Part shown: in pieces, positions 33,511 to 47,865 of the stretch
How the letters are laid out: the number at the start of each line of letters is the position of its first letter
How positions within the stretch are numbered: position 1 is the stretch's first letter
From: Lucifuga dentata
Lineage: Eukaryota; Chordata; Actinopteri; Ophidiiformes; Bythitidae
Assembly: GCA_014773175.1 (NCBI GenBank)
Contig: VXCM01000948.1
Span: 283,305-347,304, forward strand
Direction of reading: 5' to 3'
Length of the DNA stretch: 64,000 bases
The notes under the pieces: generated by a model
Database searches by the model: none
The model's input: only the letters and a program-made list of their open reading frames with translations
What the model was told of the DNA's origin: nothing
Program-made: the position numbers and the translations under genes

Positions 33511-36500
33511 GTGGAGCTGACTCTGGGGACCAAAGGCCTGCAGACCCCAAATCCCATGTGGTAGAGTCTTAATTCTGCAGTTAATACCGTTTAGTCCTGT
33601 ATAAAATGGAATAACTTGGGTCATTTGCATGCTGTATTTAGCAGGAAGTCATGATGCTGTGTGAGATGAGAGATTTTAGTGTAAAGATTAGCTCCATGTT
33701 CTTCACATTCTGTTTTAAAGGAGCTTGCAGCCTTGAAGCCCCCAGCACCTTCTGGTCAACCACTCTTACTCCACCTGCTCCCCAACCACTGGACTGACTG
33801 AGGAGGCCTCATCCCGTCAGCGGGTGCCAGAGCCCCCTCTCAAAGATAACACAATGACCTCCTTTACTCCTGAAAGAGAGAGAGGAGCATATTGTTTTTA
33901 GACATCATTGATGATGTTGAGCTGTGCATTAAAGCTGCTTTAAGTGATTTTTTTTTTCACCACTAGGTGGCAGGAAAATGCCAAACTTCCTGTTTATGGC
34001 CATGTTTGGTCCACCAAGCCCATATGGGTCTCTTTGTCTTTGCTAGATGTTGAACTTTATGGTTATTTAGGCTCTGTGTGGGCATGTAGGGAATAGATGG
34101 TTTGTTTGGGCTTTGCTGGAAAAAAAGCTGTTTAGGTTTTTATATTCAGGGGTTAAGTGAGAGTAGAAAGACCCAACCGTTTGTATGGACAAAAAAACAT
34201 GAGCTGAGAGTGGTTGAAAACTGCAAAGCGATAGATTTAGGTGTTGATTCCCACACCATGTCCACACTACAATTTATTTTAATGTGTGACCAATCTGCAT
34301 CAACACTAGAGTTTTCAGGTCTCTTTCAAAAAGTTAGTTGTCGACGTAGAAACACCAAAAAAGGCCATGAAAACAGTTAAATCTCATCCTCCATCCCCGG
34401 ATTTGCAAACACATAACGGTTTCCTCCAGCCATCAGTTGAGGAGTAGAATAGATGCTGCCTTAGCGAGTAAGAACCTCATTGTGTCACCTCCTCTCTCCA
34501 TTGTCAAATATGTCACTGAACACGCAATGCAAGAGTTATCACCCATGTTTTTTCTGCTTCCGTATTCAGACAGCTACACAGGTATAAATATGGATTTGAT
34601 GCTGGAGCATATATGTTTCCTGTTAATTGGCGTGAGGAGTAACTGCATCACTCCTGAGAATATGAAATCACTGTTTTATCCTTATAAATTAGCCTGGGAA
34701 TCTAATCATTAATACAGGTCAATGACAGCATCTGCATTGTGTGATCTGCTGTGCTGATATTCAAAATGAGCAATCAGAGAGTCCAAGGCTTCGGAAAGTT
34801 GATTTCTCAATATTACTGATACACATATGCATCCCTGTAAAGTCTTTGTCTGCACTAAAATGCAACACCATTTTTTTAAAGACTTATTCACTCTGGAGAG
34901 CTTTTTTTTTTTTTTTNTTTTTTTTTTTTTTTTGAAAAGCTCAATTTTTGGGTGTGCAGAACACTGTCTTGGTGTGAACACAAGTCTGAAACGGAGAGGA
35001 AATTGTGTTTCCAAATTTAGGCACCCTTTAGCGGGGACATGGTCTCAGTGGGATTGACAGTAATATCAACACCTTCACAGAACAGGAAATCGTTTGATTC
35101 AATATTAATATTAAAACTCTCACTTAATGGAGCTTTAATTTTGTTTTCTTAATGTTTTTATTTCTGTATTGGAGAACTGAATTTGTTGGCAGTGGTTAAA
35201 GAAATGTAAGGATGACAAGAAAGACAAGAATGGATGAGCTGTTGTCAAACACTCGATGCATGTGTTTCGCCCAATTACTGTATATCGCACCTTAAACTGC
35301 AGACCTGCAATCACAACCAGTTGTTAAATGACTATTTTACACTAGATGAGCTAATTTGTTTCAATATTACCCAATACTCCTGCTTTGAAACAACACACAG
35401 CAAAATCAGAATGTAAGGAGATCTACAGTCAGCAAGAGGAAACACTCAGAAATACTCCTGAATTTGTTGTCTGTCAGCTTTCTAAACAGCAAGACAAGTT
35501 CAAGTTTTTACACTCATAAACCAAAATGTCTATAAAGTTGATGTAAGTCAGTCTCGTCACGCCTGTTGACATCATTATTTTTATTAACTCTGATTCGCTA
35601 GTACCAGCAGATTTAATCTCCCTGCAGCTATTTTTATTGGCAGCTAATATGTGACTCTCATGTCACTGCACCTCAAACTCTGCAAGGAGAGGACACATAC
35701 AGAGTCGAGTCTTAAACTCACATGCACCCTGAGCACAAAGCTGGTTGTGATTGCCAGATCTGACCAAGAACTGGGGCAATGTCAGAGAAGCAGTATTTAC
35801 ATTTTTAGAGGAGCAATATTTATATTCCCTCTCTGAAATGTATGTTGCTTTTTTGAAGTTAATAAGCTTCGCTGTGTAGTTTGTAATGGAGTCATGCTTC
35901 CCTGTGTGAAATGGACTGCAGAAAGGTAGAAACCATTGATGTGGATCACTGTAGTTTAAGAGTGACATACCACTAATAGATTGCAAACAATCACTGCCAT
36001 TCAAATACATAGAAATTTGGCCTGTTTCTTTGTTTTATTTTTTGCTTTCAGTCTTATTGTGTTTTATGAAATTACTCAGTTGACAATAATCAAGAAAGGA
36101 TGATATGAGAGAACCATTTTGAAAATGGTTTTTAATTTATTTTAAATACGAGAAGTTCTTTATTTACTCTTACACGGTTGAAAAAAAAGTTGGAAAGCCG
36201 GCGCTGTTCAGGTTTTTGTGCAATCACCTCTGCTTGCCACTATGAGCCAAAATACTGTATCTACTAATGCTACGAGACATGAGATGAGTGAAGGATGTGT
36301 CTGTACGCTTGTATGTTTTTATTTCACGTGTAGCTAAGCTTTTATTTCACCTGCAAAGTGTGTTTTGGCCTCCACTACACTAGTGCCTTCTCAGACTGGT
36401 GCCTTTCGGAGTTGCCACACAAAAGGATCCAATTCCAGCTCCAAACATAAGCCAGATGTCTTGGCAGGGCTTTTAAAGAGCTGTTGTAATGATAAAGGGT

Positions 36501-39110
36501 TACATACCAAACTGTGTGTTGGAAGTTGGTAACACTGCCTCTATCCCCACTTCAAAGATATGTCTATGTTTCCTTCCCCCTTCCTGTGTTGATAGATGGG
36601 GTTAATTTGTGAAGAAGGTCTCCTGTACAGTTCTTGTACAGCATGGCATCCCCCTGAAGGACTGACAACAGATCAGACAGACCACAAACCTGATAGGGGG
36701 GAGGCAGGAAGACAGAGAGAATCTCACCTGGTAGTGATTGCAAGGCCCTGAGATCTGACCTGAAACTGGGGAAAGGCAGGGTACTTTGGGGGGGGGAACT
36801 TAGTCCCTGAGGACTTCTACACATTTAAAACACAGCTTTACAACAAGAAACAGCTGGAACTAGTTGCGGCGAAATGCTGTACAAGCCTCCTACCCCACTC
36901 CCTTACTCCAAATCATCAGCACTTTGCTTCAAACACACTAATAGACCAGATGAGGATGTAGAAACGTCAGCATTTGATTCCCCTCCAGCTTTTCTGTGGA
37001 AGTCAAGGTCCTTAGATGGACCTTCTCCAGGTGATGTGGCTCTGTGTTTTATCACTTTTTTTTTTTNTTTTTTTTTTGTTTTTTTTTTTAGATTAGGCAC
37101 TGGCTGGCCAATCTTCAGTTTATATGTCAAGTATAATTCACATTGTGTTTGCTTTTGTATATAAAATTATCTATACAGGCTGTATAAATCAGAGAGTTTT
37201 AAATAAAAGACAATCCACATTAAGATATTTTAATGTACACATTTATTTTCACTAATGGCTTACTAAATTATGGTGCAGCAGGCTGTCTGGACATTGAAAA
37301 CAATCATATTTGCAGCATGATACATATATCATGTCGGCAGTACTTGATAGGTGGTGATGTGAAACAAATGTCCTGCAGAAAGTTATTTATACCCTGTGGG
37401 GCAATAGACATTAAAATCCCTGAAATGAAATACGAGAAACAGGTTTATTGTACCATCAAGATTCCAAGATGTTCTTGGCTGCCTGACTCTAATTGTGGCT
37501 CCAAGCTGTTTTTCACTGAAATGATGCAAAAGGTGTATCCTCCTCAACAGAGATCACATCGACTCACTTAAAATTGATGGTGTAAAAAAAATGGAGGGTA
37601 CTTTTGGTTTTACGTAATACTCTGTGTGTAAAATGATATAATTCATGTCGAGTTCACCCAGATGAAGTGTAACTTCTGCTCTTAGAAACCCATTATCATA
37701 AATCTGAGAATATCTTTCCTTTTATATTAATATGATAGGTAGTGTTTAACAGTAAAATTCCCCAACATTTTGTTCTTTCCTTTGTTCCTGAAAATTTTAC
37801 TTTTTTTAAGAAAGCAATTAGATGATGGCCAGATAGACCATGCTACTCTGCTGCACTTACATTTTTTTTTTCTGCATTCAGAATATAAAGTCTCCACTCA
37901 ACAGTTTTAACCTCATGCATATTAGAGGATCGTGTGACAGTCGAGACCAGCATTATGTCTGTCCTTCATATGAGAAAAAATGTAATAAACTAGTAGCAAC
38001 ATACATTTCCAAATCATCTTGGAGAATATTAGCAATATCCTGAGTCAGAGTTTAACAAAATAAAAGGTGTGAAAATGAAATATTAAAGCACCTTAAACAA
38101 AATTAGAATTAACCTTGGGAATAGGATCAGTGGCACATTATATACAGAGAAATTGTGTTTTCTTTGCTCAGCCCTCCATTGCTTGCTGGGTATGCTGCTG
38201 TCAGCCAACATTCATCCATAATTCATTCTGTTGTAGAGATTTTTGCCCTGACATTTCACGTATAGTAGTGAGTGGAGAGTGACAGGAGAGACAAGGGCAA
38301 AGAGGCAGAGGTCCAGAGGCAGATTCACACCGACAAAGTTGAGAGCATAAGGTTTGACTGTTTGCCCATTCTGTCAAGTGGCTGATTCATGCTGTGGCAT
38401 GGAAGTTTTCTTCAACAGGACTAATTAAAACCAAGTGTTGAGGATTTGGAGAGGTTAAGCGAGACTCTCCTGCTGCCTCGCTGCATGCATGGAAGAGAAA
38501 GAAACTCTCCACCAAAATAAACGCATATATTTATAACAAAATAAACACTGGACCCATGAGCACATTTGTGGGCGTTTCATTGGCTGCTGAATTATAAACT
38601 ACTGTCACCCTGCATTTAAAATAATATTAGTCACTTGCATGTTGTGAAAGTTGTGTGTGTGTACAGGGTTATTTTTTACTGTAGTGTCCATACAAGTGTA
38701 AATGGAAAACATTAGAGTTTTCTATTTACACGAGCATGTAGCCATTTAGCTTCTTCTCCAAGATGATTTACAATATGTGAATTCACAGCTGAGTCATTAA
38801 TTTTTCCAGAGATGCATGATGTAGCCTAGCTAAATACATTATTCTGAGGCTTGATGGTACCTTGTTACATCAAGACAAATGGTCTCTATGGTAACCAATG
38901 TATTTCTTTGCCCAGGGAACAGCATATCCACCAGTGGTTGTAAATGGCAAGACACTAGCTATCTGAAGGTGTTTTCTAATACACATAGCTCAGTTCTGCC
39001 ACGTGCTTGAGGTTAATGAAGCATGAGGAAAGACCTGATACTCTAGCAGGAGCAGACAGAGTGATTCCTGTACAAGTATCTGGTCACCAAACTATCACCA
39101 GAAAACATTT
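33511..39110. other. plpp2 3'UTR and downstream intergenic DNA
   Basis: No further coding exon recognised. Two interrupted poly-T tracts carry single Ns (34917, 37067). Short open frames have no protein-like features. The 3'UTR probably covers the first part. Confidence 0.55.
37202..37207 (+). promoter_or_regulatory. Candidate distal polyadenylation signal of plpp2
   Basis: AATAAA in 'gttttaaataaaagacaatc', 3.7 kb after the stop codon. An ATTAAA near 33929 would give a short 3'UTR of about 0.4 kb. Which is used cannot be decided from sequence. Confidence 0.3.
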
Positions 39111-39220
39111 TGAAAGCAGGATTTTCACTTGTAATGAAGTCTTTTTTCCATTATATGAATACTCAAATCCTTCAAAGTATTCATTTCATGGAAAAAATAC
39201 AAGTGAAAACCCTGCTTTCA
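39111..39220. repeat. 110-bp hairpin (near-perfect inverted repeat)
   Basis: The arm TGAAAGCAGGATTTTCACTT (from 39111) pairs with AAGTGAAAACCCTGCTTTCA (ending 39220), one mismatch. The pairing continues inward through TTTTTTCCAT and TGAATACT with one 8-nt bulge. Loop is about 10-15 nt. It may be a tiny MITE or a transcribed hairpin; a poly-A run follows at 39233-39257. Confidence 0.75.
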
Positions 39221-39670
39221 TTATACCACCCAAAAAAAAAAAAAAAAAAAAAAAAAAGCCATAAAATATGCTCACATATCAAAAGTGAAAGTAGTATTTG
39301 TGAGGAATGGTTGCTATTAGTATAGTGTTATGAAAATCAGAATCCCTGAAATATGATATATTGAAAAAATAGTTGTTTTTTTTGTTTTTTCAGGTGGAGT
39401 GAATTCTGACTACTGCATTATGGATAGTTTTTTTTTTAGATTTAACTGTTTTTCTCCTCATCATGTTGGCAAATTCACTTCAGATAATGCTTAAAAATCA
39501 TTCTGTAATCAAGCTGAAACAACACTGTTTTTTTTTTAAGTAAAAAAAATGTTGGCCTCTCTTTTTTTTTTTCCATCTGTCTGCATTTATAGTTGTGGTA
39601 TATGCCATGATCAGCATGAAGCATTTTTAATATATATGCAGTTTGATCTTGCATCAGACAAATAACATTA

Positions 39671-39798
<128 letters not shown>

Positions 39799-41693
39799 GA
39801 TAACAAAAATGTTGGCCTTTCAGACATGCAAGACTCTTACCCAATAACACTCATATGTATCAAATAGTTATTGTAAAATTACAAAAAAACAAAACAAAAA
39901 AAAAACCTGTTAAAATCAGTCATCAGATAAATGCAGTGAAATAAAAATTTATATAATTTTTCCCTGACATAAAGATGTGAAAAGTAGAAACTCTTTCAAA
40001 TAGGAAAAACTCAAGTAAAGTTGGTACATCTAAACTTGTATTTGAGTAAATCTGATTCGCTTCTTCCCACCTCTAGATTTAGGGTCATGAAATTATGTTC
40101 AGCACCTCTTACTGATACCAGGCATTCTGATTTGAACCGGTAAACTGGCAATGAGTGTTTTAAGACAACATGCAAGTTAACATAACATTATGATCCTCTG
40201 ACCACAGTGACAATGTGAGCATATAAAATGGGAAAGAGATCATTCCTTAGAAACCATCAGACATCTTGAATGATTCTGTGCATGATGGGGATGGATGTCC
40301 CAGAGCCTGGTGAGAAGTGGCTCTTGAAATTAATGGGTTTAGGATAAACCTCAGCACTGGAAGCAGTAAAGCATAACAGAAAAGACTCAGTTGCCAGTAT
40401 TTTGATGCTGTGGTAGTCTATGCTGAATGTTATATAGCCTACTTTTTTGACCATTCAGCCCACTTTGGTCAGAGTCCCTCTGGGCGATGGCCATGAGATT
40501 TCAAGCTGAAATTCCAGAACCAGTGAAGAATAAATATCATATAGATGACTGTTCCATACTGTCTGCCTTATATTAAAGAATCTGTGCAAATTTCTCCCAG
40601 ATGTGTAGATACAGTTTCTGAAACCAATGTCCTACGATGTAACAGTTTTATGTGTCAAACTCTGTCTAAAGGCCTTGTTAGTATCATGCATAACAATTAG
40701 ATTTGATGAGCAATAACAACATTCTGCAGCTTAGAGGTCTTACAGTGAGCAGCTTCCCGTCCATTCCCATGCAGGAGGCCGGTGGGAACGTTTTTAGCTT
40801 TGGTGCTGTATTCTAGCAATTAAAATGTGTTCGGAAATGATGAGCTAGTCCCTGTTGTTTCTCCTCTTCTTGTTATAGACAACAGCTTGTCTTGTTAACA
40901 ACCTCCATGGCCAAAAGTATTGATTCTGGAAAGAGACACATTAATTAAGCCCCCTTCCCATTCCACACATGCATGCATGCAGGCACATGTGCACCAGTAT
41001 GCACGCACATGTAAATGCAGATTCATCAGCCAATGTTGTGGCTTTGTGTAGCTGGAACAGCAGCATGTATGCTATAATTAAACTCGCAAGCCTTAAATCT
41101 GATGGGTTGTTCACATGAACCCTCACTTACTGAGGGAATTTGTTAGTTCTTTTAGCATTTCAGTTTTGAACACTTACAGCTTAACTATGGTTATTCACAT
41201 AGTCAGTATTTCCATGGTGACACAGCTACTGTTCAGCTTACATATTTTTACCATCAAATATAGTATATAGAATAAAGCTCCTGTTTTCTGAGTTTTGCAT
41301 GTCAAAATAAACCTCAATAGAGGAACATCACCAACAGTAGTTTTATTGTGGAAGAGCATCACCCTTAAAATAGCCTGCCAATTTTTCCTTGGTTACAATG
41401 CTGCTATATAGACTGCGAGCACTGAACTGATCCAGAAAATCTGTTCTAATTGGAAAAAAATATCATATTTTCCTTTCCATGCCAAGTAACTTTTCACTAC
41501 TGAAAGCATTTTGTTTCTGAGTGGTGAGATGAAAAGTGTGGCAGGGAAAAAGGTGGAAGGAAAGAAAAGATATTCAACAGAGGCTAGAGGCTGAAGTTAG
41601 CAGTGAGCAACTGTTTGGTCAGTGTTTGAGTGCATGATTTGCTGTTTTTCTCTTTCTATGTAGTGATTAAAACATGGTGTTTAAAGAGGTAGG
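39799..41693. other. Gene-free intergenic DNA
   Basis: AT-rich, no gene, repeat family or regulatory element recognised. Confidence 0.5.
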
Positions 41694-41777
41694 CTGTACG
41701 TATATGAAGAAATTAAAAATCATTCTTCACAAATAAATTTTAAAAAATCATTTATGATTTTCTTCATATACGTACAG
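41694..41777. repeat. 84-bp hairpin
   Basis: CTGTACGTATATGAAGA (41694-41710) pairs perfectly with TCTTCATATACGTACAG (41761-41777). Further inward pairing involves 'aaaaatcatt'/'aatcatttatgattt'. Probably a degenerate MITE. The surroundings are very AT-rich. Confidence 0.7.
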
Positions 41778-42012
41778 TCTAAAATATATAATATATTATA
41801 ATATAATATATAGTAATGGCATTCATTTCTGACTGATGAAGCATTTGGATGAATGGTGAAACGTTTCAGAATTAAAAACTTGAATCCAGCTGACCTGACT
41901 GAGTTTTCATACAACATATCTACCCGCCTGAAGGACTGAAAATCTTCAGCAAAGTATAGTCATATTGTTTTCCTGTCTTACATTGCATGATCACCAGGTT
42001 TTTTTTTTCCCC

Positions 42013-42040
42013 TTCCCCCCCCCCCCCNCCCCCCCCCCCC
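42013..42040. repeat. Poly-C tract with N (42028)
   Basis: A homopolymer broken by one N; length unreliable. Confidence 0.9.
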
Positions 42041-42867
42041 TTTTTTTCACTTACCCACTGTACGTTATCTGTCTGATACAAGATCATACTGCATATATAT
42101 TCAAAACAGTTTATGCCAATCATGACGTATACCACAACTATATATGCAGACAAATGAAAAAAAGGGGCAAAAAAGAAGAAAAAGGAAGAAAAAAAGGAAA
42201 AAAAAAGGAGAGAGAGAAAAAAGCTCACCAGGCTTTATGTGCTGCATTATCTACATTAGATTTTACTTTTCAGCATTATATTTTCAGCATTTATCTCCTA
42301 CTTTTACTGGAACATCTTAATAAAACGAGCCAGTAACATTCCAGTGTTTAAAGGAGAGTTAAGTATAAATGGCTGCTTAAATGTTTTGAAACTGTAGACC
42401 ACATTAGGCTTTATATGCATTTCTAGCATTTGATGATACATTCTGGAATTCCACGTGACAGACAGCAAACTGAAAGTTCAGCTGCAGTCCACAGCAGATT
42501 TTTGTTGAAGCATTGAAGCCTGATGCCAAATTACCTGCAGTTTCAGTCTCATCCCCACTTTCTACATGTCAGTCTCGCTCTAACTCAGGATTTCTTACAC
42601 AGCCTGTGTGTTTCAGTCTTATAAGCAGTGACATAGTGGGAATAAAGAAGCAGTGAGGAAAAGCGAGCGGGGCAGTAGAAACTTTTGGCTGTGGTGGAGG
42701 TGATTTGAAACAGTCTGAAGAGGGATCTCAGCTTGGAATCTACAACTTCCACTCTTCGGTCTCTTGGCTTTTGCATGTTGTCTTGGACTGTGGTGCAGCA
42801 GTTCCATGCTCGGGGCCTGGCTGGAGGGCCATCACTGGATAATGGCACATTTCTTTCAGGCAACCCA

Positions 42868-42920
42868 GGGAGGGAGGGAGGGAGGGAGGGAGAATGAGAG
42901 AGAGAGAGAGAGAGAGAGAC
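42868..42920. repeat. (GGGA)n/(GA)n purine repeat
   Basis: Tandem GGGA units pass into GA units. Confidence 0.9.
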
Positions 42921-45900
42921 CAGAAGCACTACTATTCTCAGCACTACCATCAGTGACCCTGATGAAGGATTTATATATTTACACATACACCATTCCACTC
43001 ACCTCTGCCTGGGGGCTTCGTGTCACTCCCCTCGACCCCTGCAAGTCATCCGAGACATTATAGATTTATGATTGAGGGGAGAACGTGTCACGCTGTGGAA
43101 TAGTAGAGACATGGAGAGGTAAACAAATCTCAGGGACGTGGCCAGAGACCTTGTGTGACAGGGCCTCTGCTAGGAAACAGCCAAAGGTCCTGTTTCAGCT
43201 GGAGTGATGTCATTCCAACGGGAAATATCAGCATGTGGATGAATACAGGACGTAGCCATTAATGCACAAGAACGATGAGCAGGAAAGGTGGAGTTTTGTG
43301 TCATATGTTTGCAAAAGAAATGCTACTCTAATATACAGTGGGACATACTAGAGCAGCCCTGCATAGAATGATGCAGAGACCACCCGTCTGATCTTCCAGG
43401 GATGATGTGTGTGCCCCACAAATGAAACTGAATTACAGCATTTATACCCGTCCCACACACTTTTATAATGCTGCTATATTATTTTAAGTTTCCAGATTTA
43501 GGTTGGATAGAGTTATGTATTATCCCAGAGGAGATATAGGTCTACCACAACATGTGTGTGTGGATTTAACCCATCAGCCATCTCAACACGTCATTCAAAT
43601 CCACTGACTTGGCATGTTGTTAGTATGTCTCAATTTAATTCCAAAAAAGCAACATGTTTTCTTAAATGACACTTTAACAGCATTTTTCTGGAACCCAAAC
43701 TCAGCAGTTACTAAATCAGTTACGCTGAGTATACAGTCAGTCTCAAGAGTACTAGTAATCATTCTCAACTTGTCATTTATCGCTCCTGTTTATCCATAAT
43801 TACTCCAACTGTGGGCGCTCATCATGATAGCACATTCTGTTAATAAATCCCAGTGTGCAGGAAATTGCTTTAGCCAAATTTTAGTCCAACAATGTTTTCT
43901 CTACATTTTTTTTGGACTGTCTTCAACATTTTAATATCAACAAAAAGGACTAGAAGCATAAGCAGGACTGACTCTTGGTACAGATCTTATTCTTCCAGCT
44001 GGTGTAGCAACAATTTAAGCTATTTTTCCTATTTAGACAGTCAGAATTATCTGTAATCTCAAGAATAATTGATTTAAAATTGGTTTCTGGTTCTTGTATA
44101 GTCCATGTAGCTGCAGCAGAGAGAAAAGGACCACAAGGGGAAGTGGGAAGCCTGGGTTTGCTAAACAGGCAGCTGGTCTACCCTGGAAAATACAAGATAC
44201 CTTCCTGAGCCAGAAATCTGAAGAGTAGGAGTGAATATTGAGTTAAAAAAGGGGGAAAATGTTAGTGTAGGTGGTGCTGGCCAAGAAGCAGAAAGACAAG
44301 GAGAAGGAGAAGGAGGAGACAGAGTATAAGATGGTTCATTTTACTTGGACCAAATGAAGAGAAAAACGTGCTGGCAGGAGAAAATGGAAGGGGAAAAAGA
44401 AGCTTGCATTTTCCTCAATAATTAGCAGGAGTCATTTATGAAAGACTAAAAGAAACCTCAATGGTGTCGACAAAGCATTTCAGATCAAGTTACATTTTCC
44501 TGGACTTGTGAACCATTTACTTTCAAGGTTCTTGATTTGACCTGAAGATATTCCTCCAGGCTTTTCATTAATTTGATTCCATTCTTTTTCATAACTTTAA
44601 CTCTCCAAATCTCTGATACTTTATCCTTTCTCTTGCTCTCTTCTTCTCCCTCATAAACAAAATACATAAGAATATTAAAGCATTAAAATCAACAGTTGTA
44701 GTCCATCATATGACCTGAAAAACATTTTAATGCTTTAGATAAAATGAAAATTTGTTGTATGGGAATTAAGGGCATTTTGGCTCTGCGCAAACACTTCTCA
44801 TCTCTCCATCTCACTTATCAACTCAAACCACCATTTTCTTTTTATTTAACAAGCCATCTGTTCTTTTCACTGATTGCTTTCTTTCATGCATTTTTGTGAC
44901 CATCTTGTCTGGATCTATGGAAGCCTTCTTACACCGTAGCCGTTTGAATTAATTAGACAAATAAATCAAGATAGACAGCTAAATGGTTCTTCACAGCAGG
45001 TTAATTAGAAATTTGGCAAGTTGTTGAGGATTAAAATCAGCCAAATTGCTGAGGAGGACCTTATATAACAAACTGACTAGAAACACACTTAATCCGACTG
45101 GCTGGATAGATGCAGTTTCTCATTTATAGCAACTTAAGTTTTTTCATAATGATACCTTTTATTCCAGGACTGGTCAGTATGCTGTATATTTGTGTCAGAG
45201 TGTCGGAACATAATGAATATACTGAGTGGACGGTGCAGGATTTGTTTTAAACAAGGATCTTCTTTGAGTTCCTCTGCCGTTCCATTCTTTCATTTAATTA
45301 ACTGCAAAGGTGCAAACAAAGTCATAATTCTGTCCTGAATGCCATGACTGCAGAAATATAATTATTTTAATCAATTTAGAAAATTCCTTTCCTGTAAATC
45401 TGTGCTTATGATAAACTCATATTGTCTGAGAATAACTGTTCATGGAAAATATTATCTCCCTCTCTCTTTCTCTCTCAAACACACACACAACATGCATGCA
45501 CGCAGGCCGATACATGCACAGAAATGCTATGTTGTGTAGGGGATTCGTGATTTTTCATTAGTTCTTTATACAATAAATTACAGATCTCTAGCGACACCGT
45601 GTGGTAAACGTCTATAATTGCAGGCTGCTCCATACACAAGATTTTACAGCATGTGGTAGGAAGTTATCAGTATCATTAAACTAACAAGAAGGGACTAGCT
45701 GCTTAATAATGATCCGTCTTTAATGTGAATAGTTGATAGGAAGTATAACCATCTAATTGTTCTGCCTAACAGTATTAGACTTAATGATTACCTGAAGATA
45801 ATAATGACTAATGAACAGGTTGTTGAAAAGCAGATACCGTTCCTCCTTGAAAATTTTGTAATGACATACATACAGTATATTGTCCCTTACATTAAAATAT

Positions 45901-47743
45901 TGTACTGACATTTAAACTGGATTTCGACTACTACAATATAATACCACATAGTCAAATACTCTCCAGTTTATATCAAAAATATAAAAAATATTACAATATA
46001 TTTGTGTACAGTCTTAACAGCCTATGCCTTGTCGCAGGCGTGTGCCCTGAAATAACTGAAATATATTTATTCTACCAGCCTTATTCAGCTAGATGCAATA
46101 CCTCTTTTGACCAGCGGGTGGTAGCATATTGCAGTGTTCCAGCATGTTGCGCTACAGGCAAAACCACAGGAAGATTTATCAACACATAAAAAAAAATAAA
46201 TAAATAAATAAAAAAAATTGAGCGGTCGAGATTGGGGATTGATCTGAAAAGTAAATATCCCTTTTTAAGAAATTTCATGTGAAATTTCTTGTAAAAGCAG
46301 ATTTTCTTCTGTAAATAGTAATTAATGTAGCTACAATACAAATAATATCTAAAAAAAAAACCAAAAAAACACTAGTGTAAAGTTGTTTCATTACTTAACA
46401 TCTGAATGTTTTTTCTTTACAAAAATGGCCTGTTAGGTTCGATTTCTAATTGTGTCATATTAATTTTAGGGAATGTAAATTTTTTTGTAATTGTATTCCC
46501 ATAAATTTGAGTTACTTACTTATTATTTGTTGTTTGTATGTAATTTACTAAGAGAAGCTGTGCTTAGACGAATGGTGAATGATCAAATTTTGGAGCGCCA
46601 GAATCAGAAGATTTGACTCTTTAACCCGACTTACCTCTGTCGCTCTTGTGCCATATAATCACTGACTTACGTATTCTCTTCTGTATTTTAAGCCCTTAAA
46701 GAAACAAATTAACACCTGACCTGGACTCTCAGATGCCCAGCACTCATACAAAGTCAAGAAATGTAAAAAAAAAAAAAAAAAAAAAAAAAAAGCTGCACAC
46801 TTTTGCAAGCAAGCATCAGACCTTTTGGAGGAATTTACTCCTCTGTGTATGATGAGTGACAGAGCACACTTGGTGCTGTCAGTAGTATTTGCAAGTCAGT
46901 GCTCAGATTTAACCTCTTCACTCTCCCATCAGTGAAATTTGCTGTCTGAATTTAAAATAAATCTCTAAAAAGAAGCTGTTTTTTACTTGGCCCAAATATG
47001 CAATAGAACACGAGGATAGAAACCATCATGCTGACCTTGTGTAGGAACTCAGGTGGCATATTAAGTTATCTTTTGCAATGAGACACCATGAGGAATCTAT
47101 TTTCTAAAAATCTCTTTGCTTATCATTACCTCTGTCGGTGTACAGTGCAATTTTAGATTTCATGGCCAAATTGTGCAGGCAGATATACTCACAGATATTT
47201 GCAAAGTCAAATGGAGATCTTATTCCACTTCACTGAGGAGAGACAACATTCTATTGTTCTGCTTTAAAAGGGAAAAAAATGCTTGTGAAAAGGAGAGGTG
47301 ATGTTCCCAGATAAAGGTGAAAAGAATGAGCTATTTACAACAAAAGACAAAACTAGAAAATAGCAGAGAAAGTATATGTGTGGTTGCGCTGGTTTATTAT
47401 TGATCTCCTCAGTATCATGTATATGTTCCAAGAATCAACTCTGGAGCAGGAAACAACGTTAAGGCACAGCACAGAAATTCCTGAGATCCCAGATACACAT
47501 GCCTGTGGGGCGTAAATGTGTCAGGGTCTGTTTTGTGTGTGTGTGTGTGTGTGCGTACGTGTCACTGAGGGTATTTATTTGTATCTGCCTTCAAGGAGAA
47601 GTAGAGCGTGTGTGTATGTATGTGTGCGTGTGTGTGTGTGTGTGTGCATGTACATGTGAGTATAGCTGCTGCTGATGTGGGTCATTACCCCTTCTTTCCC
47701 CCCAGGGGCCATGCAGTGGGAGAGGACAGAAAGGGAGGGGGGG
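42921..47743. other. Gene-free intergenic DNA
   Basis: No supported gene. Contains a poly-A tract at about 46766-46791, an AAAT repeat near 46190-46215 and GT runs near 47537-47645. None of the short open frames resembles a known protein. Confidence 0.5.
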
Positions 47744-47865
47744 NNNNNNNNNNNNNNNNNNNNNNNNNNNNNNNNNNNNNNNNNNNNNNNNNNNNNNNNN
47801 NNNNNNNNNNNNNNNNNNNNNNNNNNNNNNNNNNNNNNNNNNNNNNNNNNNNNNNNNNNNNNNNN
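47744..47865. other. Assembly gap of 122 Ns
   Basis: The only multi-base N run. It is bordered by G-rich low-complexity sequence (AGGGAGGGGGGG on the left, GGTTGGGGGGGCGGGGGG shortly after on the right). Open frames that run through it are artefacts. Confidence 0.98.

Noticed and set aside
42585..42998. 137-aa minus-strand frame with Ser-Leu repeats
   Set aside because: Driven by the GA/GGGA repeat at 42868-42920; no splice context or recognisable domain.
46430..46460. Possible tRNA T-loop (GGTTCGATT)
   Set aside because: No matching acceptor, D-arm or anticodon arm can be drawn around it.
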